Origin: Saccharomyces paradoxus
Taxonomy: Eukaryota; Ascomycota; Saccharomycetes; Saccharomycetales; Saccharomycetaceae
Direction of reading: 5' to 3'
DNA length: 64,000 bases
Assembly: GCF_002079055.1 (NCBI RefSeq)
Contig: NC_047496.1
Coordinates: forward strand, 248,001-312,000
The position numbers were made by a program, and so were the translations under genes. This document shows, in pieces, positions 30,157 through 40,271 of the stretch (positions within the stretch are counted from its first letter, which is position 1; each line of letters starts with the position of its first letter). The notes below the pieces were generated by a model, which did not search any database, had not been told where the DNA came from, and worked only from the letters and a program-made list of their open reading frames with translations.

Positions 30157-32352
30157 ATGTTTAGAGTATTTGGTTCATTTGGATCAAAGAGTACTCAGTC
30201 TTCCGGTGAAGAGCAATCAACAAAAACAAAACAAGTTCTAAAACAGGCCAATGACTTTGAAATTGCCTTAAAAGCAATGGATTTTGTTCTCGATGATAGG
30301 ACAGATGAAGGGTTGAATTTACTGAAAAAAGCTGAAATGGAAACTGGTTCAGATCAAACTATCTTGACTTTGGCAAGGGGTGTTATCGAATTTCTTCAAG
30401 CCACCTTGAGTTTTGAAACCGAAGAGATGAAAAAAGCTGCGATTACTTTAGGTAAAGCTGAGCAAATGTCGTGGAAAAGTAAGCAAAATGCTGAGAAGAC
30501 TAACTTCAAAAGCAGTTCAATATATCCTCCCGGTACTGTCTATGCAGTGACGTATACAGAGTCATGTCTTTTGCATGCTCTGTTGATGTTATTTAGTGAA
30601 AGTATGATGGAAGCAGCCAAGGCCTTGCTGAAATTAAGGAGGGCTTATACAATGTTACAAGATATCATGGTCACTGTCAAGAAAGCGGAACGATCGAAAA
30701 ACTCGAGCTCCCCTTCCCCAAGCGAAAAGAGCCAAGAATCATGCGGAAGTTTCGTTTCAGCAGAGACAACCTTCGTATCTGTAGATATACCATACAAATT
30801 GACCTCTGAGGACAAATCAAACCCTATGCTATTAGAGTTTGCTGAAAAAATCTACACGATGAGAATGGGAAGGTTGTCAGGTGCTCATATTGGTAATACT
30901 CCATCCTTTCATAGGTTAAGAGATGATTTAGGATTACAGACGACCCCCTCTCGAGCTTCCGATCGTCATTCTGTCTCAGATGATTTTGATCTAGAACAGG
31001 CCACCATTGATGAATTCATCCATTCGGGAGCTAATTTATGCTATGGTATCTTACAAGTCGTGTTATCCTTACTTCCACCTGCAATTGGTGCTGTTCTATC
31101 CATCGTTGGGTTCAAGGGCTCTCGTGAAGAAGGGTTGAGGCTAGTTTGGAAGGCCACAAAGGAGAGAAATGTTCATGGGTGTATAGGTTTGTTAGGCCTG
31201 ATGTTTTATTATGATGGCCCCTTCCAATTCACAGACGCTGACTTTGATATACCACCAAATGATAATGCATCAAGGACTTTAAACAAAAGCAGGACCAATG
31301 ATAGTAGCCTTTTACCAGGTTATATGGATAGTGCAACTTTATTGCATCCAGGAAAAATTCTAGAGAACGCATTACTAAAAGCGAGAGCACTTTTTCCTAA
31401 CAGTGCCCTGTGGTTACTAAATGAGGCCAAGATGCTTGCAGGAAAGGGCAGGCTTCGTGATTCTCTTGCCCTAATGGACTCCATTGATGTTAATAGCATC
31501 CGTATGAGGCAAGTGAAATCGCTAATGGTGTTTGAACGTGCCATCCTTTTAGTCAATTTACACGAGTACAATAGAGCTGCCGACGATTTGATAAGTTTGC
31601 TTGATATCAGTGATTGGTCTCATGCTTTGTATACTTATTTTGCAGGTTGCTGTTATTTAGAAAATTGGAGAATGACACAAATAGGCCTTTTAAATGACGG
31701 CAAAGAACAATTCTATAAAGAACGGGCTAGAGAACTCATATTTGACGCCCCATCTTTGTTAGGAAAAAAAACGTTTAAGTCCAAAAATCTTCCATTGGAT
31801 AGGTTCATGCTTAGAAAAGTTCAACAATTTAATAACATGCAGAAGAAACTAAATTTACAAGAACCGCTAGATTCAATAGCCACATCTCCTGTCCATGAAC
31901 TGGCTTATTTCTACAATGGTTATAATAGAATGACTGAAGACGATTTGGTTATAACCAAAAAGATGTTAACAGAATATCACAATCCCGCCATTGACTCAGA
32001 AGATCCGGATCAAGAACTGATCAGAAATTTACTACTATCCTTGACTTTAAGAAGATTGGGGGACGCTGAAACAGGTTTGGCCTTATTAGACGATATTGTT
32101 CTGCCAAAAATATTCTACATCCAAAATGGTAAAGTGAAATACTTCAAAAAAACCGAAGACCCATGGGCATATCCAGCCGCTCTTTATGAGAGGGCTTTAT
32201 TCTGCTGGAAATTGGGTGGCATGGAAAGTTTGGATGAATGTAGGGAATGGTTGCTAAGAGCTCAAAACTATGCCGCTGATTATGAATTAAGTACGCGTAT
32301 CGGTATGAAGATCAAAGCCGCCCTTGATAGAGTTGAAAACGCGCTTGCTTAG
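30157..32352 (+). CDS. IML2: IML2, inclusion-body clearance protein
   Basis: 731 residues, as in S. cerevisiae. Iml2 belongs to the Iml2/TTC39 family of helical, TPR-like repeat proteins. It is reported to help clear protein inclusion bodies together with lipid droplets. What can be seen: an N-terminal helical region ([23 protein letters not shown]); a Ser-rich insertion around 185-205; a hydrophobic stretch ([22 protein letters not shown], about 290-315) that is characteristic of the family and could touch membranes; and TPR-like helices to the end ([21 protein letters not shown] and similar). The start ATG opens [13 protein letters not shown] paralogue (YKR018C) exists in S. cerevisiae. Converges with ARP4. 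Confidence 0.94.
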   Translation: MFRVFGSFGSKSTQSSGEEQSTKTKQVLKQANDFEIALKAMDFVLDDRTDEGLNLLKKAEMETGSDQTILTLARGVIEFLQATLSFETEEMKKAAITLGKAEQMSWKSKQNAEKTNFKSSSIYPPGTVYAVTYTESCLLHALLMLFSESMMEAAKALLKLRRAYTMLQDIMVTVKKAERSKNSSSPSPSEKSQESCGSFVSAETTFVSVDIPYKLTSEDKSNPMLLEFAEKIYTMRMGRLSGAHIGNTPSFHRLRDDLGLQTTPSRASDRHSVSDDFDLEQATIDEFIHSGANLCYGILQVVLSLLPPAIGAVLSIVGFKGSREEGLRLVWKATKERNVHGCIGLLGLMFYYDGPFQFTDADFDIPPNDNASRTLNKSRTNDSSLLPGYMDSATLLHPGKILENALLKARALFPNSALWLLNEAKMLAGKGRLRDSLALMDSIDVNSIRMRQVKSLMVFERAILLVNLHEYNRAADDLISLLDISDWSHALYTYFAGCCYLENWRMTQIGLLNDGKEQFYKERARELIFDAPSLLGKKTFKSKNLPLDRFMLRKVQQFNNMQKKLNLQEPLDSIATSPVHELAYFYNGYNRMTEDDLVITKKMLTEYHNPAIDSEDPDQELIRNLLLSLTLRRLGDAETGLALLDDIVLPKIFYIQNGKVKYFKKTEDPWAYPAALYERALFCWKLGGMESLDECREWLLRAQNYAADYELSTRIGMKIKAALDRVENALA

Positions 32353-32765
32353 CCTTTTGTTTCTTTCACCCCAACATTTAAGAAAGTATGCATTTTTTTT
32401 TTACTACTTACCTTCCTTTGCTAGCGGTTGTTCCAACCTCCATTACTCGTGACGTTTCATAGTGTCTTTTTTATATGTTTATGCAACGGTTGTCTTAAGT
32501 AGTTGATTTTACGGTGTCAATTTATATAGTGTTATGATTTTAAAAGCGAACATATTTAAATTTTTGAACCTCATTCTTAATTTTAGACGAAGTTCATCAC
32601 GCCCTAGGCAACAAACAGGTCCGCTATAGAAATATCATATCTTACAAAAAGGGCTACACTACGACCAAGGCAAATTATTTATCACAGATATTTATTAGGT
32701 GGACAAATGCTCAATCAAACGGTAAACTAGAAGGCGATTTACCGTTCGCCAGCATTTTTGAATCT
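32353..32765. other. IML2/ARP4 convergent intergenic region
   Basis: 413 bp between two stop codons, long for a convergent gap in this genome. AT-rich with T-runs (for example 32393-32402) suited to 3'-end formation on both strands. I looked for tRNA boxes, C/D or H/ACA snoRNA boxes and LTR ends and saw none. An ATTTATATAGT near 32519 matches the ARS consensus at 9 of 11 positions, which is too weak to call an origin. Confidence 0.5.
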
Positions 32766-34235
32766 TTATCTAAATCTATCATTGAGCAATCTTTCGACAC
32801 CCACCTCTTCGTATTCCTTTTTCCCGACCCACAGTTGGTGGAATGTTCCTAGACTTGTGAGTATACTACCGCCTAGCCATGACTGGTACTGCCTTTCGAT
32901 AGTGTGCCCTGTTGTTAATATTCTGAATTTAAGAGATGGTAGTATTTTATTTAATTCGGTCATTAACCTATCACTTAAACCAGGAATAGAGGATGTACCA
33001 CCTGTGAGAACAACATTATGAGCTAATGTCGCCCTTAGATCCACATCACTGCTCATTATAGCCGAATACACAAGATCAGCCAGACCAATTAATTCATTGT
33101 TATTTTTAGTAAGTTTTTCTTCTTCTAACGGTCTCTTACCGCTCTCATTTGGAGTATCTGCGCCGGCCGCAGCTGGAGAAGTAGATTTACTTACAATATC
33201 CTGTTCCTTTTCATCAGCTGGTGTGACCTTCTTGTCTGCTTTGTTGACCCCGCTTGGCTTGGTTCTTTTTAGTGGTACATAGTCATTCCGCCATGTTTCC
33301 ACTACACCAGAGTTAGAACGAGGCCAATTTGCTGGGATGTCGTCTTCTTTTGGAAGGAAAAGCCCTTCAGCGAAGCCGTAACGTGTTTCGTTGTCAAAAA
33401 CAATCTCCTCATTCCAAGGGGTTTCAATAGATCTTTTAGTGGTAGAACTTAAGTCTGTTTTTGTTTCTTCCAAAGTTTTTGTTGGGCATATATGACAAAG
33501 TGTCTCTTTGCACTCTTGAAAGAAACCTCGATTATTGGCGTAATCATATAGTGATTTATCAACCTCATAGTCGAACTTTTTTTTTATAAACTCTGGTTTT
33601 CTTTGCTTGATTGCGAAAAGTGGTATAACCTCTTTCGGCTCCAGCGCCTTTTTAATCAAGTGATTGATGAATTTTCCAGCAATGAAATTTCTTCTTGTGC
33701 TTTTTGATAATGTCATGCCATCTACTATTGGACTAACACTGCAAGTATCATGACCAATATCAACAACCAAACAATTGGGTCTACCTGCTGCAAATGAAAC
33801 ACATGTGGAGGTAGGTGCTAAATAACAAGCTTCAAATTGCATGCCTTCTAGGAGCACTTCTAAAGATTTTTTCCTGTTTTCTGTGCTGTTCCAAACAGGC
33901 TCAGTTAACAGAGCTGGTATACCAGAGTTAGAATTTAAATAGAGCTCATTCTGCAATGCCCATTGCCATTGTTCCTGTGCGGTATCCCAATCTATGACTA
34001 GGCCGTTCTCAATAATGGGTTTCAGTTCATAATCTTTTCTTGGAATTCCTATGGATTGTTCAGAAAATATTTTCTTATTACTTTCATCTGCTGTATATTT
34101 GCCGTAAACGGAGGGTAGAATTGATTGAGGGAAGTCAGACCCCGAATAGCCAATATTTGTTGTGTAAGAGCCAGGATCAATGACTACTGCGGAAATTTCA
34201 TCGCCGCCATAAACTTGCAACGCAGCATTGGACAT
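32766..34235 (-). CDS. ARP4: ARP4, nuclear actin-related protein
   Basis: 489 residues, full length. Arp4 (BAF53 family) is an essential subunit of the NuA4 acetyltransferase and of the INO80 and SWR1 remodellers, where it pairs with monomeric actin. The actin fold is clear: the first phosphate loop DPGSYTTNIGY from residue 20, VDIGHDTCSVSPIVDG as the second, and VVLTGGTSSIPGLSDRL near the C-terminus. Family-specific insertions, including a Lys/Glu/Pro-rich segment (about 325-375), interrupt the actin core. Start ATG at 34235 opens MSNAALQVYGGDE. A 15-bp T-run lies 70 bp upstream. Confidence 0.97.
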   Translation of the reverse strand: MSNAALQVYGGDEISAVVIDPGSYTTNIGYSGSDFPQSILPSVYGKYTADESNKKIFSEQSIGIPRKDYELKPIIENGLVIDWDTAQEQWQWALQNELYLNSNSGIPALLTEPVWNSTENRKKSLEVLLEGMQFEACYLAPTSTCVSFAAGRPNCLVVDIGHDTCSVSPIVDGMTLSKSTRRNFIAGKFINHLIKKALEPKEVIPLFAIKQRKPEFIKKKFDYEVDKSLYDYANNRGFFQECKETLCHICPTKTLEETKTDLSSTTKRSIETPWNEEIVFDNETRYGFAEGLFLPKEDDIPANWPRSNSGVVETWRNDYVPLKRTKPSGVNKADKKVTPADEKEQDIVSKSTSPAAAGADTPNESGKRPLEEEKLTKNNNELIGLADLVYSAIMSSDVDLRATLAHNVVLTGGTSSIPGLSDRLMTELNKILPSLKFRILTTGHTIERQYQSWLGGSILTSLGTFHQLWVGKKEYEEVGVERLLNDRFR

Positions 34236-34304
34236 AGTTATGCTTTTTGTTGCTTTATAACCAAGGCTTTTTTTGCCTAAAATCCTTTGTTTTCATACAT
34301 CTTG

Positions 34305-34319
34305 TTTTTTTTTTTTTTT
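34305..34319 (+). promoter_or_regulatory. Poly(dA:dT) tract before ARP4
   Basis: Fifteen consecutive T, 70 bp upstream of the ARP4 ATG, within the 281-bp gap to SCP160. Such tracts exclude nucleosomes and are typical of constitutive yeast promoters. Confidence 0.6.
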
Positions 34320-34516
34320 CTTTTCGCTGTTTCGTCTTCTCCATTTCTTATGTTCGTGTTACTTCAACTTCAAAATAGTTTTAAACAGGAGCTTTTCCAA
34401 GGAAACTAATGTAATCTAACTATATTTTAAAAACGTACACATCGTAGATATTAAAGGATTATAAAAGTAATAAAGGCAAAAATCTATGCTGAAAAAAAAT
34501 GAACCAAAAAGTTCAC

Positions 34517-37500
34517 CTATCTTCTCAAAGATTTCAACACCATTTCACCGGCCTTTTCGACACCAGCTTTGGTACCTCTAATGTACACAACATCGTTGAC
34601 TTTATCGGACTTTCTTGGAACGTTGATAATAACATCAGCTGCTTCTCTAATCTTTTTGATGTTAGAACCACCTGGGCCAACAATCATATTGAATCTTCTG
34701 GTATCAGCACCCCAGACATAACCGGCATATGTAGCAGATGGTGCCTTGGAAATTCTTTCTTTAATCAGCTTTACAGCAGTATCGAGAGCTTCTTCCTTCT
34801 TGGCCGAATCATTTGAAGTATCCTTCTTGACTTCCTTTTCTTCGTCGTCAAGAATACTACTCAAATCAATTGGTTCGTATGTCAATCTCATGGTAATATC
34901 TCCTTCTTCAGAAGAAGTTGGTGCACCAACCTCTTCGATGGTGAACTTAGTCTTTTCTGCATTTTCACCTTCAGTGGAACCACGAACCTTCTCTAAAGGA
35001 ATTTCGATTGGAGCACGAGCTAATTTGTTAGCCTTCTTGGAAGTGTTACCGAATCTTACATTGATGAATAAATCCATTCTCAATTTTTGAATGAAAGCAC
35101 CACGTTCTGAAACATATTCGTAAACAGAGGCTGGAACATCGACTTCTCGGTCAAAATTTTCCCTGATTATTTCATTCAAGATTTTTTTCTCAGCCTTCTC
35201 GACATTTTCTGGTAAACCGGTAATAGTGATTTTGCCACTAGGGTCATCCTTATTAGGAACAAATAGGTTAATGTTAAATTCGGATTCTAGTTGACGACGA
35301 ACAATTCCACCAGGACCAATCAAAGCACCTTTTCTTTCTGCTGGAATGTCAAGGGTCTTGGTGACGCTATTTTCAGCATCCTTAACAATTTTGTTAATTT
35401 CCTCGACAACCTTCTTGACAAACTTTTGGGGACCTTGTACGGTAATATCTTTGCTTTCGGCGTCTGCATTAGGAATATCAACAGACTTGTTTCTGATTTC
35501 TTCACCACCAGCCTTAGAGATGATATCTCTTAAAGTATGGCCGCCGCTACCAACAATAGATTTGTGGTATTTGTGGTCAATTTTCAAGACTTCTGTGATA
35601 AAGTCAGAGGCCTCGGCAACAATAGATTCCACACGTTTGGCGGCATCTTTTATGTTTTGTCTAGAACCAGTGATCTCCAATTCAACCTCTCCAGTTTCCT
35701 GAGCCTTTGGATCGGTACTCTTTTGCAAGAAATCCATCTCAACACCGTATTCAGCTCTGATGTCATTGATATTGTCACCATTCTTACCGATGATTCTTGG
35801 AACATGCTCAGCTGGAACATTGATGATCATTTTATGACCGTTCTCCATTTCAAAATCTAACAAAGCCTTCAATTCTTCATGTGCTTTGTTGACACCACGG
35901 GAAGGACCTCTAATAGTAACAATTTCACTGTCTCTTGGGAAGTTAATGAAGACATTGTATTTCTCCTGCAAACGGTTACGGTAAATACCATGTGGACCGA
36001 TCAGGCTACCGTGAAACTTAATTGGGACAATTAGTTCCTTTGTGATAATGTCTGCCCATTTCTTGGCTTCGGCAGCCAAATATTTTTTGGCATGAGTCAA
36101 GTTATATTCTAAACCAGTTAAAGTAACTTCGACAGTCTTATCCTTAGCAGCATTATTGTTTTCTTCGTTTGGAATATCAACTTGGCACGCAAACTTCTCA
36201 CGAATTTGTTGCAGGTTGGAACCCTTATTACCAATTAATCTGGCAACAGAGTTAGCTGGAATATTAACAGTCATTTTGCTTTTGTTAGATGGAGAATTCA
36301 AAATAGATTCAAAAATTTTGTTAGTAGCTTTGACAGCTTTTTCATCACCTCTAACAGTTAACTGATTTTCTTCAGGGGTATGTAGCTTGATTTGAAGGTG
36401 GCCTTCTTGTTCAGAAATGTCTTCCATAATCAATTTCCATGAAGCGGAAGATGGTTTAAACAATGAATCTTGAACTTCCCCTGAAAATTCGTAAGTTTTA
36501 GTCTCCATGTTGTTTTGCTTAGAACGTAGAGAGTCTAATGACTCGTTTGCCTTATTTAAAAAAGCTTGAATCTCTTCAATAGATGGTTTGAAGTCTTCAT
36601 CCTCAGTTAAAGCAACAAGCAAAATAGTGTCATCATTTGGATAATAATCACCAAATTGAACAAAAGCAACACTACTTTCAGAAGCTAATAAACAGTGTTT
36701 GATAGACCCACCAAACAACTCGTAATCCAAATCTGTGATAGTCAGGGTTTCAGAAGGTGGAATATTGTTCACAAATGAAATTAATTCCTTACGAACGACC
36801 TTAATATCGTTTGCCTCATCAGATTTTGCACTGATGTGAATGGTGACAGTTTCAGCTGTTGGCAATGACTGTATGGATGGTAAGGATATCTTAACATTAG
36901 GATGTGATTCTTCAAGACCCTTTAAAACGGAGTATTTGGTGAAATACATGATTAGATTTTTGGCGTGAGTCAGATTCTTACTATGAGCCTTGGAAATATC
37001 CAAAGATTCCACCACGTAGCTCTTCGAAGAAGATCTGGCATAGGTGATAGCTTCACCAACCTTGTCGCGCAAACCAACAAATGACACTAGTTCATCATCA
37101 GGAGTTGATGGGAAGGTGACAATGACATTGTATTTTTCTTTCAGTTCTCCCGCATCAATCAAAAACTGGAACTTGGATGGAATCTTCACCTTTTCTTCGT
37201 CTAAATTAGAAGCTAATCTTTTCAAGTAATCTTGGATAGATGCCTTGGTGGCTTTTGCCTTTTCACGAGGACCCGAAATGACAATATCACCGGATTTTTT
37301 ATAGAATTGAACTTTGACTTCTTCGTCTCCTTCATTGGAAGCAAACTCGGAAACATCAATATATGGTAGATATTTGTCATCTTCAACAACTAACTTGATT
37401 GTGGCATTCTTGGTTTCTTCTTTAACAATGGCCGAGATTCTAGCTTTAGCCAAGTTTACTGATTCAAAATCACCAAATAAAGAGACATCACTTGTAGTAT

Positions 37501-38182
37501 CGTCCAAATCTTCATCATAAGAATTTTCATTGACTTCCTTTGAAACATTGATTTTAACTTCATAAGCGTCACTAATTTCACGAATAGTTCTACCACCTGA
37601 ACCAATGATACTGGCTTTACATTTGGATGGGACTTCGATGACAGCGTTGATTGGTTTCGTTAATTTCTTCACTAACTCTCTCTTTGCTTCATGAACGTTA
37701 GCAGCCACACCAGAAACTAAAAACGTACGAGCATTCTTAGAAAGAGTGGATTCAACAGAAACATCATGATTTTTCTTGACGGATTGGACAATACGGGATA
37801 ATTCAGGTTTGGTGATTGACAACTGAGATTGCAGGTCCAAAGTGAAAGCCTCCTGGATGTTCTTTGAACGCATCCTCTTGGCCCCAAGGCCAGTAGTCAA
37901 TGAAGGTGCAGAAGGGGAAGGTGATGGCGAGTTAGAGACGGCAGGTTTCATGTTTGGACCCCAGCTAACCTTAACGTTGGCAAAGGCAGCATTTGAACCC
38001 AAAGAAGGTAGGTCTTTCAAGGATGGCAATGGAGCTGGCTTTTTCTCCAACTGAGGATGTTCTTCAGCGGTAGCAGCAATAGTGGAGGCAGTAGTACTTG
38101 GCGAATCAATGGTAGTTACGGTTTCAACAGATCCTTCGATGGAGGAAGGGGGAGAGTCAATAGCGATTTGTTCTTCAGACAT
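34517..38182 (-). CDS. SCP160: SCP160, multi-KH RNA-binding protein (vigilin)
   Basis: 1221 residues (1222 in S. cerevisiae). Scp160 is the yeast vigilin; it binds polysomes and the ER membrane, affects translation of specific mRNAs, and supports chromosome ploidy and mating signalling. The chain is a tandem array of KH domains. Seven intact GxxG loops are visible: IGSGGRTI, IGNKGSNL, IGPHGIYR, IGKNGDNI, VGSGGHTL, IGPGGIVR and VGPGGSNI. The other repeats, mostly in the N-terminal half, are diverged, as in the family. The C-terminal pair ends near residue 1221 and is the ribosome-binding part in S. cerevisiae. The N-terminal 100 residues are disordered and rich in Ser, Thr and Pro. Codon use looks strongly biased, consistent with high expression. 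Confidence 0.97.
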   Translation of the reverse strand: MSEEQIAIDSPPSSIEGSVETVTTIDSPSTTASTIAATAEEHPQLEKKPAPLPSLKDLPSLGSNAAFANVKVSWGPNMKPAVSNSPSPSPSAPSLTTGLGAKRMRSKNIQEAFTLDLQSQLSITKPELSRIVQSVKKNHDVSVESTLSKNARTFLVSGVAANVHEAKRELVKKLTKPINAVIEVPSKCKASIIGSGGRTIREISDAYEVKINVSKEVNENSYDEDLDDTTSDVSLFGDFESVNLAKARISAIVKEETKNATIKLVVEDDKYLPYIDVSEFASNEGDEEVKVQFYKKSGDIVISGPREKAKATKASIQDYLKRLASNLDEEKVKIPSKFQFLIDAGELKEKYNVIVTFPSTPDDELVSFVGLRDKVGEAITYARSSSKSYVVESLDISKAHSKNLTHAKNLIMYFTKYSVLKGLEESHPNVKISLPSIQSLPTAETVTIHISAKSDEANDIKVVRKELISFVNNIPPSETLTITDLDYELFGGSIKHCLLASESSVAFVQFGDYYPNDDTILLVALTEDEDFKPSIEEIQAFLNKANESLDSLRSKQNNMETKTYEFSGEVQDSLFKPSSASWKLIMEDISEQEGHLQIKLHTPEENQLTVRGDEKAVKATNKIFESILNSPSNKSKMTVNIPANSVARLIGNKGSNLQQIREKFACQVDIPNEENNNAAKDKTVEVTLTGLEYNLTHAKKYLAAEAKKWADIITKELIVPIKFHGSLIGPHGIYRNRLQEKYNVFINFPRDSEIVTIRGPSRGVNKAHEELKALLDFEMENGHKMIINVPAEHVPRIIGKNGDNINDIRAEYGVEMDFLQKSTDPKAQETGEVELEITGSRQNIKDAAKRVESIVAEASDFITEVLKIDHKYHKSIVGSGGHTLRDIISKAGGEEIRNKSVDIPNADAESKDITVQGPQKFVKKVVEEINKIVKDAENSVTKTLDIPAERKGALIGPGGIVRRQLESEFNINLFVPNKDDPSGKITITGLPENVEKAEKKILNEIIRENFDREVDVPASVYEYVSERGAFIQKLRMDLFINVRFGNTSKKANKLARAPIEIPLEKVRGSTEGENAEKTKFTIEEVGAPTSSEEGDITMRLTYEPIDLSSILDDEEKEVKKDTSNDSAKKEEALDTAVKLIKERISKAPSATYAGYVWGADTRRFNMIVGPGGSNIKKIREAADVIINVPRKSDKVNDVVYIRGTKAGVEKAGEMVLKSLRR

Positions 38183-38821
38183 TGCAATTATAATGGAGAA
38201 GGATGGGGGTGGAAATATATTCTAAGCGTGGTAACCAAAAGACAATAGACGGAAAGTTAGGAAATCAGAATGATTCACCTTAAAAATATGCTAAAAAAAA
38301 AGAAAGCAATTTCGAACGAGAATGAAAAGTGCTGTTGTGTAATTAGACGTTCTTTTTCAAAGACGTTCAATTGAAAAACTAGTGGTCAATATTTGGAAAG
38401 AGGTTATGTATATAACCGTAAACAAGTGGATGAACTTGCAACGGCCAGTACATTCAGTCTTTAAGAGCTACATGAAATTGAAATTGTCGAGCGACGCCAA
38501 CAACAATTCGCGAAAATGAGCGAAAATTTTTCAAGCCCACCGGTAAAAAAAAAGAAAAAAAGGTACATGGAATACGTGTGCCACCACTAAATACCTACTG
38601 AAGTAAATGCCTAAAGGGTATGACACTACATTTTCGAAAGCATTTATGAAAAGTTTCGTTACTGTATAAAGAACTGGGGTATATAGGTGTGGTATATGGG
38701 TATACTTAATGAACAAGGAACTGCTAAATTAGAAGGATCCTCGTAAAACAATTAACATAAAAAAACGAACTTTAAATGAAGGAATTGGAAAGAAGAGTCA
38801 ATGAAGGTTTTTCTTGTAAAG
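38183..38821. promoter_or_regulatory. SCP160 promoter and PRY1 3' region
   Basis: 639 bp between tandem minus-strand genes. Purine-rich runs (38290-38305, 38540-38562) and AT-rich stretches are present; PRY1 3'-end signals probably lie in 38700-38820. No TATA box with good spacing, RNA gene or element recognised. Confidence 0.45.
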
Positions 38822-39694
38822 TCAAGCGAGGGGTTCGACGTTGTCAGCGTATTCACCTTCGTAGTTTCCTGCGGGGTCGTAACTACAGATGACATAATCA
38901 CCCCACGCACCGCCACAGGTTTTGATGCCACAACCAACCTGGGTAGTGGACTTCCAAACAACTTGAGTAAAGTGGCCAGTGTTACTTGAAAAGCCAGGGT
39001 TCGAGAAATCGTAGTTGGAAATCTCATTGTACCAAGCGTCGACAGCAGCTGGACCATCATAACCCAAGGCCAAGTTTTCACCGTATTGGCCACCGGAATG
39101 GGTCAAAGTGCCCGAGCAGTCATAGTTGTCAGCATAATCTTGAGCGCAGGAAGCCAAAGTGTTGGACCAAGACAAAGCGGGAGTGTCCTTGTGTAAGGCT
39201 CTCTTCTTGTTATGTTCAGCCAACACAGAAGAGGCAAAATCTGACAAGTCAGCATCCGAAGCGGATGCTGAGCTAGTGGCAGCGGCTTGAGAAGTGGTCG
39301 AAGCTGCAACGGGTGTAGAAGTAGTACTAGCTTGAGGTTGCGATTGTGATGTAGATTTGGAAGGTATCAACGTGGTCGTTGAATCAGTAGTCTTACCCCA
39401 AACGGAGGCTAAGTTCTTCAAAGCAGATAAGGCCGCATTAGAATTGCCGGAAGCAGAGGAAGGAGCGACAGGGGGGGCTACCAAAGCTGTAGCTGTAGAA
39501 GTTGGTGTGGCAGTGGAAGCAGGAGCCAATGTTTCGTATGTCGTATGTGTTTGGCCGTTTTCAACGTAAACTACACCTTGCACAGTAACAACAGCGGCCT
39601 CGTGGGCATGTTCCGTGACAGTAACAACGGCAGGAGCGGCGAAGGCAGACGTAGCCAAAGCGGATGTTAAGATCGATAATTTCGAGAGTTTCAT
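38822..39694 (-). CDS. PRY1: PRY1, secreted CAP-family sterol-binding protein
   Basis: 290 residues (299 in S. cerevisiae as I recall). Pry1 is a secreted glycoprotein of the CAP (CRISP/Antigen 5/PR-1) family that binds sterols and fatty acids and exports acetylated sterols. A signal peptide occupies about residues 1-19 (MKLSKLSILTSALATSAFA). A Ser/Thr/Ala/Pro-rich linker spans about 50-150. The CAP domain covers about 155-288, with HNKKRALHKDTPALSW, GENLALGYDG, GHFTQVVWKST and CSYDPAGNYEGEY; its cysteines fit the conserved pairs. The nine-residue difference is in the linker. It lies head to tail with PRY3, whose CAP domain is about 70% identical. No GPI signal, so it is soluble. Confidence 0.96.
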   Translation of the reverse strand: MKLSKLSILTSALATSAFAAPAVVTVTEHAHEAAVVTVQGVVYVENGQTHTTYETLAPASTATPTSTATALVAPPVAPSSASGNSNAALSALKNLASVWGKTTDSTTTLIPSKSTSQSQPQASTTSTPVAASTTSQAAATSSASASDADLSDFASSVLAEHNKKRALHKDTPALSWSNTLASCAQDYADNYDCSGTLTHSGGQYGENLALGYDGPAAVDAWYNEISNYDFSNPGFSSNTGHFTQVVWKSTTQVGCGIKTCGGAWGDYVICSYDPAGNYEGEYADNVEPLA

Positions 39695-40271
39695 GATTGA
39701 TCAATTACGGAATACTAAAAACAAAAAAAAAATAATACCAAAGAGTGGAAGTGTGCGGCGGCCTATAGAAAAGGAATGGATTAGATTAGAATAGCTTACG
39801 ATGTAGCAATAAACCTCACAGTAGCAACGAGAAATGAAAAGAGAGCGCGATCAAAGATTCCTTGCTTGCTTTCAAGAAAAGAAAAGACAGAGAGAGACAG
39901 TACGAGAAGAATAGATAATACAATTTATTTCGGATTCGTTAACAGAAGATGGTTTATATATGATATGGTAAGATAGAGAATTTGAAAAGTACGTAGTTCT
40001 GCAGAAGTTGAGATTCAATAAACGTAGGAAGCACGAGAGTGCTAGAGTTGCCAACACGCAATAAACGGGTCCTTCTATCCAAAGCGACAACAAGTAATGG
40101 ACATGCGATCGCTCCCCTTCGAGCGGACAGGCAATTTTATCCGCATCGGGAAATGGCTCTGCGCGTACATATTACCTCTTTGGGTAAAATAATTGCGGTG
40201 ATTGGCGCACGGGTGTGGAGGTGTCGCTCGTTTAGGAAAAAAAATGCATAATTGGGTGTTGTTCGAGGAGT
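39695..40271. promoter_or_regulatory. PRY1 promoter and PRY3 3' region
   Basis: 577 bp between tandem minus-strand paralogues. Near PRY1 there is an A-run (39719-39730). The centre is purine-rich (39835-39905), with TATATATGATATGG near 39955. No TATA box of good spacing and no RNA gene seen. Confidence 0.45.
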